Assembly: GCA_963791315.1 (NCBI GenBank)
Contig: CAWBRQ010000007.1
Span: forward strand, 124,001 to 188,000
Direction of reading: 5' to 3'
DNA length: 64,000 nt
DNA from: JACCZX01 sp963791315
GTDB taxonomy: Bacteria > Pseudomonadota > Gammaproteobacteria > Burkholderiales > Burkholderiaceae_F
Part shown: in pieces, positions 22,720 through 32,516 of the stretch
Layout: each line of letters begins with the position of its first letter
How positions within the stretch are numbered: the first letter of the stretch is position 1
Translations under genes and position numbers: made by a program
Notes under the pieces: model-generated
Told to the model about the DNA's origin: nothing
Databases searched by the model: none
What the model saw: the letters and a program-made list of their open reading frames with translations, nothing else

Positions 22720-23947
22720 TGAGCAGAATTCAACGCGAGATCAAAGGCGTCGAAGTTCCGCCAGCGCCGATTTGCATCGAGCCCTTCGATGCGCCGGTTG
22801 ATGATCAGCGGCACGCGTTGCTCGGAGATTCCGCCGTGCGAACGCAGCGGCAATTCGAGCTGTGACAAGTCGTGCCGGCTGCGGCTGGTTCCCAGCACGA
22901 AGCTTCGCTCGGATACGACGACGATGTCGCCGATACGATCGGGTGGCAGTTCGAAACGCTGCGCCGCTTCTGCACGCGGCAGCACCAGCTCGATTCCAAT
23001 GAGCGCACGCAGCTGATCGATTACGCCGTTAACGGCGTCGGCCGGCAGGTAGATCGTGGCAAACGATCCAAGGGCACCGTGATGCACGACATACGGGTCG
23101 GTGATCGGCAGGATCACGCGCGAACGCTCAAGGCCAAGCCAGCCATCGAGCTGGTCCTGCAGGTAGATCACGTTCGGACTCGCGTCGAGTCGCGTCTTGG
23201 CGTTCATGCCATGGTCTGCCGTAACGACGAACACAGCGCCAAGCGCGTCGAGCTCGCCCAGGTAGCGATCGAACATCGCGTAGAAGCGGTTTGCCTGCGC
23301 ATCACCGGGCGCATGCTTGTGCTGAACGTAATCGGTCGTCGAGAGGTATAAGAGGTCGGGACGCTGGGTCTTGATCAGGTTGACCCCGGCCGCGAATACG
23401 AATTCGGATAGCTCAGCGCTGTACACATCGGGCACCGGCATGCCTACCAGCGGCGACGACGTCGTCGATGCCGTTTTCCTGCTGGGTCGCCTGGTCGGCT
23501 TTTTCCGCTGAAAAACAGATGCCGCGCAGCTTGTGCCCCAGCAGCCGCCGTAGCTTGTCTTTCGCGGTCACCACCGCCACCGAGCGGCCGGTGTCGGCTA
23601 CTGCCGCGAGAATCGTCGGCGCGCGCAGCCATTTCGGATCGTTCATCATCACTTCGGCGTTGGCTTCTACGTCGAACAACGTATTGCCGCAAATGCCGTG
23701 CACCGACGGCGGCGCGCCTGTCACGATCGAAAGATTGTTCGGATTGGTGAAACTCGGTACGACGCAGTCTGCGAGCAGCGCGGTTCCCTCGGACAACACG
23801 CGCTTCAGATGCGGCATTTGGCCACCAGCCACCGCCTGCGCGATGTAGTCGGGCTCGCATCCGTCGACGCAAATTACGACGGTCGGTTGCTTCGGAGCCG
23901 CGTAGCGCCGGCCGTTTACGCTCTACCACGCTGCCGTTGGTACTCAT
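22716..23947 (-). CDS. phnA: Phosphonoacetate hydrolase PhnA, frameshifted
   Basis: PhnA is a zinc enzyme of the alkaline phosphatase superfamily that cleaves phosphonoacetate to acetate and phosphate. Visible hallmarks are the metal site VVICVDGCEPDYIAQAV, the nucleophile threonine region SFTNPNNLSIVTGAPP with VHGICGN, TTDYVQHKHAPG and the second metal cluster VTADHGMNAKT. The N terminus (MSTNGSVVE at 23947) shifts frame near 23920, and another shift occurs near 23440 (GIDDVVA into VGMPVPDVYSAELSEF). Total length of about 410 fits the family. It overlaps phnR and phnY by 4 bases each, so regulator and enzymes are one transcript. Confidence 0.9.
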
Positions 23948-24722
23948 TGGCTCACACCCGAACCTTCTTCACCGCCCGCGCACGCGACGCCTTCGGCTTG
24001 GCGGCGCTTCCATGCAACGCCGCGCTGCTTGCTTTCGATCACGTGGTCGTACATCGCGCTGCCGGCGTGCTCGGCGTCGCCCGACGCGATCGCTTTCAAA
24101 ATGGCCCGATGCTCCGCCGCGGAATGCGGCAACACCGGCTTCGTCGCGCAGATTCCGGCGCCGATACAGCGCAAGCTCTTTGACAAGCTTGCGGTAGACG
24201 CCCGCCAGCTTCCGGTTGCCGGCGTACTCGACCAACGCATCATGAAACTGCAGATTCAACAGGTGATACACTGTCGGCGTCACCGGCACGAGCAGCGATG
24301 TCCATCTTTTCGACCAGCGCACGCACCGCTTTCATCTGCTCGGGCGTAATCGATTCGGCTAGTCGGCGGCCAACCAGCTCGTCCATCGCGGCGCGCAGAT
24401 CGAAAATCTCCAATGCCTCTTCGAGTGGAATCTCGCGCACGAACACGCCGCGGTTTTTCTCCTGCCGCACCAGGCCCGCTTCCTCCAGCATCCGAAATGC
24501 TTCGCGTATCGGCCCTCGGGAAACTCCCAAGCGTTCCGATAACCAGGCTTCGGTGAGTTTGGCTCCGGCTTTGATCTCGCCCTCAAGAATCATGCGTTCG
24601 ATTTCGTGCTGCGCCGCGCTCGAAAGCGATGCGGAGCGGAGCACCGCAATGCTGGGTGGTTGAGCACTAAACGGCGCGACGTGCACCGCCGAGGTGCCGT
24701 TGGCACGGGCGCGATCTGTCAT
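23944..24722 (-). CDS. GntR-family (FCD) transcriptional regulator of the phosphonate locus, frameshifted
   Basis: The protein has a winged-helix GntR domain (residues about 30-100: IERMILEGEIKAGAKLTEAW, then LGVSRGPIREAFRMLEEAGL) and an all-helical FCD effector domain (VREIPLEEALEIFDLRAAMD; after frame changes near 24300 and 24130, NLQFHDALVEYAGNRKLAGV and AAEHRAILKAIASGDAEHAG). The stop overlaps the phnA start. It is transcribed away from phnS across a perfect palindrome, the typical autoregulatory layout. The effector is probably AEP or a pathway intermediate (inference). It would correspond to PhnR of Salmonella-type AEP loci by position only. Confidence 0.85.
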
Positions 24723-24749
24723 GAAGGGAGTTTAGCCGACGAACGGTTA

Positions 24750-24761
24750 ATTGTCGACAAT
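24750..24761. promoter_or_regulatory. Palindromic operator between phnR and phnS
   Basis: ATTGTCGACAAT is a perfect 12-base palindrome lying 28 bases upstream of the phnR start and immediately upstream of the phnS promoter. Its TTGT-N2-ACAA core has the form of sites bound by GntR/FCD regulators. It could control both divergent transcripts. Confidence 0.65.
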
Positions 24762-24774
24762 ATGCAAAAAACAA

Positions 24775-24804
24775 TTGACACTCAAAATCGAGCCTGCCTA
24801 GACT
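24775..24804 (+). promoter_or_regulatory. Predicted sigma-70 promoter of the phnS-T-U/V-W operon
   Basis: TTGACA (24775-24780) is a perfect -35 box. An 18-base spacer leads to TAGACT (24799-24804, 4 of 6 consensus). The palindrome lies just upstream, and the phnS start is about 65 bases downstream with AAGGAG before it. Confidence 0.55.
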
Positions 24805-24871
24805 GGATGTCAACAGCAAGTCAATCTTCAGATCTAGTCTGTCCGGTCGTTTGCCCCACAAGGAGAAGTCG

Positions 24872-25904
24872 ATGAAATTCGTTTCCATCACGGCCGGCAA
24901 GGTGCTGGCGGCCGTCGCGCTTTCAGTTTTCGCATTTGGCGCCTATGCGCAGAAGACGCAGCTCACCGTGTACACCGCACTGGAGACCGATCAACTGAAA
25001 GCCTACAAAGAGGGTTTCGAAAAAGCCAATCCGAACATCGAGATCACGTGGGTGCGCGACTCGACAGGGATCGTGACGGCAAAGCTTCTCGCCGAGAAAG
25101 CCAATCCGAAGGCTGATGTAGTGATGGGATTAGCCGCAACCAGCTTGGCGGTCCTTGACACTGAAGGCATGCTGGTTCCGTATGCCCCACCGGGCTTGAA
25201 TCGACTCTCGCGCCCAGTACCGCGATCCCAAGAATCCTCCGACGTGGGTCGGCATGGACGTGTGGGGCGCAACGATTTGCTACAACACCGCGGAAGGCGC
25301 CAAGCGCAACATCCCGAAGCCGGAAACGTGGAAGGACCTGACCAAGCCGGTATACAAGGGGCAGATCGTGATGCCGCATCCGGCTTCGTCCGGCACCGGC
25401 TTCTTCGACGTCACCGCCTGGTTGCAGTTGTGGGGTGAGGCCGAAGGGTGGAAGTACATGGACGGCCTGCACGAAAACATTGCTCAATATATGCACTCGG
25501 GTTCGCGCCCTTGCGCGGCGGCTGCCGCTGGCGAGTATGTCGTCGGCATTTCGTTCGAATACCGCGCCAACCGCGAAAAGGCACGCGGCGCGCCGATCGA
25601 ACTGGTGTTTCCGAAGGAAGGACTCGGCTGGGATTTGGAAGCGATCGGAATTCACAAGGGCACGAAGAACATGGCGGCTGCGCAGAAGCTGCTCGACTGG
25701 TCGGTAACCGATGATGCGATGGCTCTATACGCGAACAACTTCGCGATCGTTGCGGTGCCTGCGCTGTCGAAGCCGCTGCCGAACGTTCCCGCCGACTACG
25801 CGAGCCGATTGGTGAAAAACGATTTCGCGTGGGCAGCCAAGAATCGCGATCGCATCCTGGCCGAATGGGAGAAGCGTTACGGGAGCAAGTCTGCACCCAA
25901 ATAG
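24872..25904 (+). CDS. phnS: 2-aminoethylphosphonate ABC transporter substrate-binding protein (PhnS-like), frameshifted
   Basis: The periplasmic binding protein starts at 24872 after AAGGAG. It has a signal peptide (about 1-27, ending FAFGAYAQ) and a Fe3+/AEP-type SBP fold: TQLTVYTALETDQLKAYKEG and FEKANPNIEITWVRDSTGIV. A frame change occurs near 25205. The second part reads AQYRDPKNPPTWVGMDVWGA, MPHPASSGTGFFDVTAWLQL and AAQKLLDWSVTDDAM. The total is about 343 residues. Iron-binding relatives share this fold; ligand assignment rests on the PhnT/permease/PhnW neighbours. The break is a single-base indel. Confidence 0.87.
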
Positions 25905-25980
25905 GTTATTTCCGACGGCTTTGCCGCGGAAATAGCCTCGCCCGGTTCGAACGCATCATTTGGCGTTCAACCGGGCGAGG
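25904..25980 (+). promoter_or_regulatory. Two tandem strong hairpins between phnS and phnT
   Basis: Hairpin 1: GGTTATTTCC (25904-25913) with GGAAATAGCC (25928-25937). Hairpin 2: CCTCGCCCGGTT (25936-25947) with AACCGGGCGAGG (25969-25980), extended inward by GAACGC/GCGTTC. No T-run follows. Such structures after a binding-protein gene commonly protect the upstream mRNA and lower downstream expression, giving excess binding protein over transporter (inference). Confidence 0.7.
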
Positions 25981-25988
25981 CTGAGGTT

Positions 25989-27086
25989 ATGGCGATCGAC
26001 AATGCGGCGGCGGTTCGACTCGACGGGGTCAATAAGACCTTCGGGAGTTTTGTCGCGCTTAGATCAATCGATCTGACGATCGAAGCGGGCGAGCTGGTCT
26101 GTTTTCTAGGGCCCTCCGGGTGCGGCAAAACAACGCTGCTCCGGATTATCGCGGGGCTCGAGCAGCAGACGAGCGGCCGCATTTTGCAAAATGGCGTCGA
26201 TGTCTCGAACGCACCGCCTGCGGCGCGCGATTACGGCATCGTGTTTCAGTCGTATGCGCTGTTTCCGAATCTGACGATTGCACAGAACGTGGCCTACGGG
26301 CTGGTGAACCGGCGCAAAGGTCGTGTTGAACTGGCAGCGCGCGTCGACGAGTTGTTGTCGCTGGTCGGCTTGCCCGACGCCGGTGCCAAGTACCCAAGCC
26401 AGATGTCGGGCGGCCAGCAGCAGCGCGTAGCACTCGCGCGTGCCCTGGCGACATCGCCGAGCTTGTTGCTGCTCGACGAGCCGTTGTCGGCGCTCGATGC
26501 CAAGGTGCGCGAGCGGTTGCGGGGCGAGATTCGACAATTGCAGCGGCGACTGCGCGTCACGACGATCATGGTGACGCACGATCAGGAAGAGGCGCTGTCG
26601 ATGGCCGACCGCGTTGTCGTGATGAACGATGGTGTCATCGAGCAGGTCGGTACCGCGAGCGAGGTCTACGAGCGCGCCGCGACACCGTTCGTGGCTGACT
26701 TTCTGGGCAAGGTCAACGTTCTCAAAGCCGTATCACTGGGCGGGGGCCGCTATCGGGTCGGCGGCGTCGACCTCACCTTGCCGGTAGACGGCAATGCAGT
26801 CGGAGAGTCGGTACGTATTTACATGCGCCCTGAAGACCGGCACGTTGAAGGCGACATCGCGAGCCTGCCGAATCGGCTGCGCGGACGGATTGCCCATATT
26901 GATTATCTCGGGACGTTTTGTCTGGCCGAGTTGCGCAGCGAAGCGCTTGGCCAGCCGATGCTGATTTCGTACTCGCTGAATCAGATGCATGACCTGGGTG
27001 TGCGCGAAGGCGCGGAAGTCGACATCGCACTCAGGGTAGACCGCGTACGCGTGTTTTCGGATCCGGCTGCCACGCAAGCGAAATGA
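25989..27086 (+). CDS. phnT: AEP ABC transporter ATP-binding protein (PhnT-like)
   Basis: The 365-residue ATPase belongs to the CUT1/FbpC-type import family. It shows Walker A GPSGCGKTT, Q-loop VFQSYALFPN, signature MSGGQQQRVALARALA, Walker B LLLLDEPLSALD and the H-loop VTHDQEEA. A C-terminal TOBE/OB-fold domain follows (about 255-350, RIYMRPEDRHVEG). It overlaps the permease start as ATGA, so the two are coupled. It is intact, unlike its neighbours. The substrate follows from context (phnS, phnW). Confidence 0.9.
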   Translation: MAIDNAAAVRLDGVNKTFGSFVALRSIDLTIEAGELVCFLGPSGCGKTTLLRIIAGLEQQTSGRILQNGVDVSNAPPAARDYGIVFQSYALFPNLTIAQNVAYGLVNRRKGRVELAARVDELLSLVGLPDAGAKYPSQMSGGQQQRVALARALATSPSLLLLDEPLSALDAKVRERLRGEIRQLQRRLRVTTIMVTHDQEEALSMADRVVVMNDGVIEQVGTASEVYERAATPFVADFLGKVNVLKAVSLGGGRYRVGGVDLTLPVDGNAVGESVRIYMRPEDRHVEGDIASLPNRLRGRIAHIDYLGTFCLAELRSEALGQPMLISYSLNQMHDLGVREGAEVDIALRVDRVRVFSDPAATQAK

Positions 27087-28811
27087 GTTCAATCGCCCTG
27101 TCATCGCGCAACCTTGGCGCCCCGTCGCGCTTGGCGCTGGCCGGCGAGGCGCTGGCGGCGCGCGGCGGAATTGTGCTGCTTGTACTCGCGCTGTTCGTGT
27201 TCCTGACGGTGCCGCTGGCGATGCTGTTTGCACGCAGCTTCGAGAATCGCGCAGGCGAACTTGTCGGCTTGGCGAACTTCGTTCAGTACGTGCAGTCGCC
27301 TGCGTTGGCGCAATCGACTTGGAACACGCTGACGTTTGCAGTGATGACAACCCTGGCTACGGTACCGCTCGCTTTTCTGTTCGCGTATGCGATCCAGCGC
27401 AGTTGCATTCCGTACAAGGGTGTCTGGCGCAACGTGGCAATGATCCCGATTCTCGCGCCGTCGCTACTGGCAGCCATTTCCTTCATTTATCTGTTCGGCA
27501 ATCAAGGTGCACTGAAATTCATGCTGGGATGGGTCGGCTTGCAGTCGATCTATGGCATGCCCGGGATGGTGATGGCGATGACGTTTGCATCGTTTCCTCA
27601 TGCCGTGATGATCCTGATGGCCGCGCTTGCGCTATCGGACGCGCGTTTGTACGAAGCGGCGGATTCGCTTGGCACCAGCGAGCGTCGAAAGTTCATGACG
27701 ATCACGCTGCCGGGCGCAAAGTACGGTCTGATTTCCGCCAGCATGGTGGTGTTCACGATGGCAGTGTCGGAATTTGGCGTGCCGAAAGTGATTGGCGGCA
27801 ACACCAACGTGCTCGCCGTCGACATCTACAAGCAGGTGATAGGCCAGCAGAATTTCTCAATGGGTGCGGTCGTCGGCCTGGTGCTTCTGCTGCCGGCGGT
27901 CGCGGCCTTTCTGATCGATCACGCCGTAAGGCGTAAGCAACAGGCGTTATTGACTGCGCGCAGCGTTCCGTATCAGGCGCGGCCTTCTCGCGGGCGCGAC
28001 CGTGCTTTGCTTGCGTTCGTCGTGCTGGTGTCGGTGCTTCTGGTGTTGGTCGTCGGCATGGCGGCGTTTGGATCCGTAGTCAAGTTATGGCCGTACAACC
28101 TGTCGCTCACGCTCACGCACTACACGTACGGTTTCGAAGAGGCAGGCATCGAGCACGCCTACCGTAACAGCCTGACGATGGCGGCTTATCTGTGGCGTAC
28201 TCGGAGCAGCGATTACCTTTGCAGGGGCATATTGGCTCGAGAAAACGCGCGGAGCCGTACTTCTAAGACCGTTGATTCGATTGCAGGCGATGTTGCCGAT
28301 GGCGGTACCGGGTTTGGTGCTCGGAATCGCCTACATCCTGTTTTTCAACGCGCCGTCAAACCCGCTGAATTTTCTGTACGGAACGATGGCGATCCTCGTC
28401 ATTTCGACGCTGGTCCACTTTTACTCGTCGAGTCACTTGACGGCCGTCACGGCCCTTAACCAAATCGACCGCGAGTTCGAGTCGGTGTCGGCGTCGTTGA
28501 AAGTGCCGTTTTACAAGACGTTCTGGCGCGTGACTGTGCCGGTGTGCTTACCGTCGATCCTCGATATCGGCCGCTACTATTTCGTCAATGCGATGACGAC
28601 GATATCCGCGGTCGTGTTCCTGTATTCGCCGAAGACGACACTGGCGGCGATTTCGATCTTGCAGCTCGATGAAGCCGGCGCGATTGGCTCGGCAGCCGCG
28701 ATGGCGACGCTGATCGTCGTCACTTCGGCGGCCGTGACGGCGTTAATCTTTCTTATTGAGTCAATCTTGATTGGGCGCACGCAAAAATGGCGCAATACAG
28801 CTAGGACGTAG
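27083..28811 (+). CDS. AEP ABC transporter permease, two fused domains (PhnU-PhnV type), frameshifted
   Basis: This is a single long permease with two BPD_transp_1 domains, as in FbpB-like importers. The first domain is residues about 25-290, with the EAA-type loop EAADSLGTSERRKFMTITLP. The second domain continues after a frame change near 28197 (TFAGAYWLEKTRGAVLL, then LPMAVPGLVLGIAYILFFN) and carries its own coupling loop FESVSASLKVPFYKTFWRVT. The total is about 575 residues. In Salmonella-type systems PhnU and PhnV are separate proteins, so this is the fused version. It is followed 11 bases later by phnW. The break is a one-base indel with the sense intact. Confidence 0.86.
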
Positions 28812-28822
28812 GAGACACAACA

Positions 28823-29962
28823 ATGATCCGCGGCAACGACCCGATACTGCTCACCCCCGGTCCTCTGACAACTTCGCTGCGAACGAAGCAGGCGATGCTG
28901 AACGATTGGGGCTCGTGGGACGCCGCCTTCAATTCGATCACCGCCAGTATCCGGCGCGACATGGTTGAGATCGTCAATGGCGGCGGCGACTACACCTGCG
29001 TGCCGCTGCAGGGGAGTGGAACTTTTTCGGTCGAGGCCGCGATCGGCACGATCGTGCCGCGCGATGGCAAGGTGCTGGTACCGAACAACGGTGCGTACTG
29101 CGCACGCATCGTTCGCATCTGCAAATATCTGAATCGAGCAGTCGTCGATCTCGCGGTGCCCGAGGATCAGCCGACCACTGGCGCGATCGTCGAAGCGGCA
29201 CTTGCCGCTGATCCATCGATCACGCATGTGGCGCAGGTCCATTGCGAAACCGGCGCCGGCATATTGAACGACCTGGCCGGCGTCGCGCAAGCTTGTCGCA
29301 AGCACAATAAAGGTCTGATAGTCGACGCGATGAGCTCGTTCGCCGCGTTGCCGATCGACGTGCGCAACATTCCTTTCGATGCGCTGGTTGCGGCCAGCGG
29401 CAAATGCCTGGAAGGCGTTCCGGGCATGGGCTTTGTGATCGTTAAGAAGTCACTGCTCGAAAGTCGCGCCGGCAACGCACACTCGCTGGCGATGGATCTG
29501 CACGATCAGTATGTGTACATGGAAAAGACAACGCAATGGCGCTACACGCCACCAACGCACGTGGTCGCCGCATTGCGGGTCGCGATCGATCAATACAAGG
29601 AAGAGGGCGGCCAGCCCGCACGGCTCGCGCGCTATTCAAATAATTGCGCAGCATTGATCGACGGCATGGCGAAGCTCGGCTTCAGGCCGTTCCTTGCATC
29701 GACAGTGCAGGCGCCAATCATCGTCACGTTCCACGCGCCGGCCGATCCGGCATACAACTTCAAGACGTTCTATGAGATGACGCGCGACCGCGGGTACATT
29801 TTGTATCCAGGGAAGCTAACGCAGGTCGAGACGTTTCGAGTCGGATGCATTGGTGCAATCGATGCGAACGAAATGCGCAATGTCGTCAGTGCGGTCGAAC
29901 AAACATTGAAGGCGATGGGAATAAAGCAGGTTGCGCCTGTTACTCAGCGCAAAGCTGCGTAA
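28823..29962 (+). CDS. phnW: 2-aminoethylphosphonate:pyruvate transaminase PhnW
   Basis: PhnW is a PLP-dependent class V aminotransferase. It converts AEP plus pyruvate to phosphonoacetaldehyde plus L-alanine in the cytoplasm. The 379 residues are complete and show the opening LLTPGPLTTS, substrate-binding PLQGSGTFSVEAAIG, the PLP aspartate IVDAMSSFAA (about 168) and the Schiff-base lysine AASGKCLEGVPG (Lys194). Length and lysine position match characterised PhnW. It is the last gene of the phnS operon. Product alanine could be returned to pyruvate by the alanine dehydrogenase encoded at 32517. Confidence 0.96.
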   Translation: MIRGNDPILLTPGPLTTSLRTKQAMLNDWGSWDAAFNSITASIRRDMVEIVNGGGDYTCVPLQGSGTFSVEAAIGTIVPRDGKVLVPNNGAYCARIVRICKYLNRAVVDLAVPEDQPTTGAIVEAALAADPSITHVAQVHCETGAGILNDLAGVAQACRKHNKGLIVDAMSSFAALPIDVRNIPFDALVAASGKCLEGVPGMGFVIVKKSLLESRAGNAHSLAMDLHDQYVYMEKTTQWRYTPPTHVVAALRVAIDQYKEEGGQPARLARYSNNCAALIDGMAKLGFRPFLASTVQAPIIVTFHAPADPAYNFKTFYEMTRDRGYILYPGKLTQVETFRVGCIGAIDANEMRNVVSAVEQTLKAMGIKQVAPVTQRKAA

Positions 29963-29967
29963 CAGCA

Positions 29968-31544
29968 CTACATGAAGCCCTCGGGCGCAAGCGGGCCGAG
30001 CAGCTCGACCTGCATGCGGCGCCAAAAGGTCGCGGGCTCACTGCGCAGCGTGCTTGCGTCCTTCGTTTCGGCCGATATCCAGGCAAGGCCGTTTTCATCG
30101 AGCGCGATCTTCCATACGCGATCGCTCGACGTTATGCGGTCGAACGCCTGCGCTACTTGCGCCGCGAGCTGGGGACTGTCGACCAGTATTCCGAGTTCGC
30201 TGTTGTACCAAGCCGAACGCGGGTCGAAATTCATTGAGCCGATCAGCACAGTGCGTTGATCGATGACAAAGGCCTTCGCATGCAGGCTCGCTTCGCTGCT
30301 GCCGGGCGCAACCGTTGTCGATCCACGACTGTCGCCGATATCGGGCGGGGCGGTCGGCTTCAATTCGTACAGCGTGACACCGTGCTTCAGCAATGCTGGT
30401 CGGTATTTCGCGTAGCCGGCATGCACCAGCGGCACGTCAGTCGCACTCAGCGAGTTAGTCAACACGCGCACCTTGACCCCGCGGTCGACGAGCTCCTTGA
30501 GCAAGCTCGTGCCGCTTTCGCCTGGAACAAAGTACGGCGACACCATTAACAGTGACTGCTGGGTCGCACGCAGCTGCTCGGCCACCTCCGTCAGGACATA
30601 GCTTTCGACTTCCGGAGACTTGTCGGCGTCGAACTTGGATACCGGATCGACCACCGCATGCGCGGTCGCCCAGACGCATCGTGCGCCGACCCGCGAACAG
30701 ATCACCGACCGGATCCGTCTTCTTCAGCGACATACCGTAAGTCGATGCCTTGATCTGCTCGATGCGGGTTGCGAACTCGGCCAGACGTGCGGGAACGGTG
30801 TCTTTGTTGGCGCCGTCAGGTGCGGTGATCGGCAGCGCCCATTCGCTATTCCAGTAGCGATCGAAACTGCGCGAGATCTCGCGCGTCACAGAGCCGAGCG
30901 TCAGCACGTCGAGGTCGGCAAACAGTGTCTCGCTCGGTCCGCTGAAGTATTTGTTGCCCAAATTGCGACCGCCGATGATCGCGCCGACGTTGTCGGCGAT
31001 CCATGCCTTGTTATGCATACGGCGATTCAGCCGCTCGCCATCGGCGATCATCTCTACCAATCGAGCTGGCGCAAAGCCGCGTCCAGCGAACGGGATTGAA
31101 GACGCGCACCTCGATGCCAGGTACCGCAGCCAATAGAGAGAGGTCCAGCCCTTGGCCTGATCCGTGTAGGTCGTCGATCAGCAGGCGAACGCGAACGCCG
31201 CGTCGGGCGGCTTCGATCAGCTCTCCCAGCAATAACGTGCCGCTTTCATCGTTGAACACGGCGTAATACTGAACATCCAGCGTGCGCGTTGCGCGCTGTG
31301 CGAGCCCAACACGCGCGGAAAAGGCTTCAACGCCCTGGCCGAGCAAGAACAATCCCGACTGCCCCCGGGCCACGCTGCGTGGGCGCAGTGCGGCGACCTG
31401 GCGCCCAAGAGGAGTCGCATCTGGCGCCGTTATCACGTAGGACGGCGTCGGCGGCTCCTTCGGCTTGGGAGTAGTCGTGCAAGCCGTTAGCACCGCTGCC
31501 AGAGCCGCCAGCCAAATAGTTCGGAGACTCAACACGTTGTCCAT
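29968..31544 (-). CDS. Phospholipase D family lipoprotein (cardiolipin-synthase-like), frameshifted
   Basis: The N terminus (31544) is a lipoprotein signal (LAALAAVLTACTTTPK). Two PLD domains follow. The first has RTLDVQYYAVFNDESG and HKD motif HNKAWIADNVGAIIGGRN (after a frame change near 31090). The second, after another change near 30680, has HKD motif LHAKAFVIDQRTVLIGSMN. Segments QSLLMVSPYFVPGE and NFDPRSAWYNSELGI are typical of YmdC/ClsC-like phospholipase D proteins. About 520 residues when rejoined. It could act on phospholipids in the outer membrane or periplasm; specificity is not readable. It is convergent with phnW and not clearly part of the phn locus. Confidence 0.85.
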
Positions 31545-31653
31545 CCGGTTAGTATCGATCGAGCGAGCGGGCTCATTCAGCTCGTATCAGAACGTGCAAG
31601 CGAACAATTCAGACGACTGCCGCGCAAAAAATATGTGTCGGCGGCAGCATCGA

Positions 31654-32506
31654 TCAGGCCACCTTAAGCGCCACAACGCCAATCACTACAGCGCCCACTC
31701 CGATCCAGCGGCGTAACGTCAATTTCTCCTTTAGCAATCGGGCACCGATCAAGGTGGCAAACAGCACCGACGTTTCTCTCAGCGATGCAACCAGAGCCAC
31801 CGGTGCCTTCGTCATCGCCCACACCGATATCGCGTAGGCACCTGCGGAGAGTGCACCGCCCACAAGTCCATGCCGGTGTCGCTCAATCAGAGCCGCAGCA
31901 AATGCGCGCTTTCGCGTCACCAGCATGTAGATCGAAAAGGGGATCGCATCAAGGACGAAGAGCCATACGATGTATGCCCAGGGGTCGCCTGCAAGGCGCG
32001 CGCCCGTACCGTCGATGATTGTGTAGCCAGCGATTACCGCTGCGTTACCGAGGGCGAAAGCTCACAGCGCGTCCGTGACCGGCGAGCATCGGCCCGTCGC
32101 CGGTTGAACGCAACGCAAGCGCAATCACACCGACGGAAATCATCAGCATGCCAAGCCAGCTTATGGGAGCCGGAAGCTCGCGTAGCCAGACAATGCCGAG
32201 CAGCGCTGTGATTAGTGGTGCTACACCGCGCATCAACGGGTATACCAGCGATAGTTCGCCGGTGCGGTACGCATTCACCATCAGAAAGTAGTACGCGAGG
32301 TGCGCAAGGATCGAGCCAAAGATGTACGGCCAACTGGCCGGCGCCGGCAGCGGAACCACGAACAAGAAGGGAAGAGCGACCAACCCGGCACCGGCAACAA
32401 TGGTGGCAGTGTCGAGCAGCACGTCACTGCCGCCTTTGATCATCGCGTTCCAAGACGCGTGCAGCAGTGCCGCCAGCAGCACCGCAAGCGTGATCTCGAT
32501 GCTCAA
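31654..32506 (-). CDS. DMT/EamA-family transporter, frameshifted
   Basis: Ten hydrophobic segments in two EamA repeats. The N-terminal half (start 32506) reads LLAALLHASWNAMIKGG and GELSLVYPLMRGVAPLITAL. The C-terminal half, after a frame change near 32050, has SAGAYAISVWAMTKAPVALV and RETSVLFATLIGARLLKEKL. About 284 residues together, normal for the family. DMT proteins export metabolites or amino acids; the substrate here is unknown. The indel is in a non-repetitive stretch. Confidence 0.84.
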
Positions 32507-32516
32507 AGCGAGAAGC

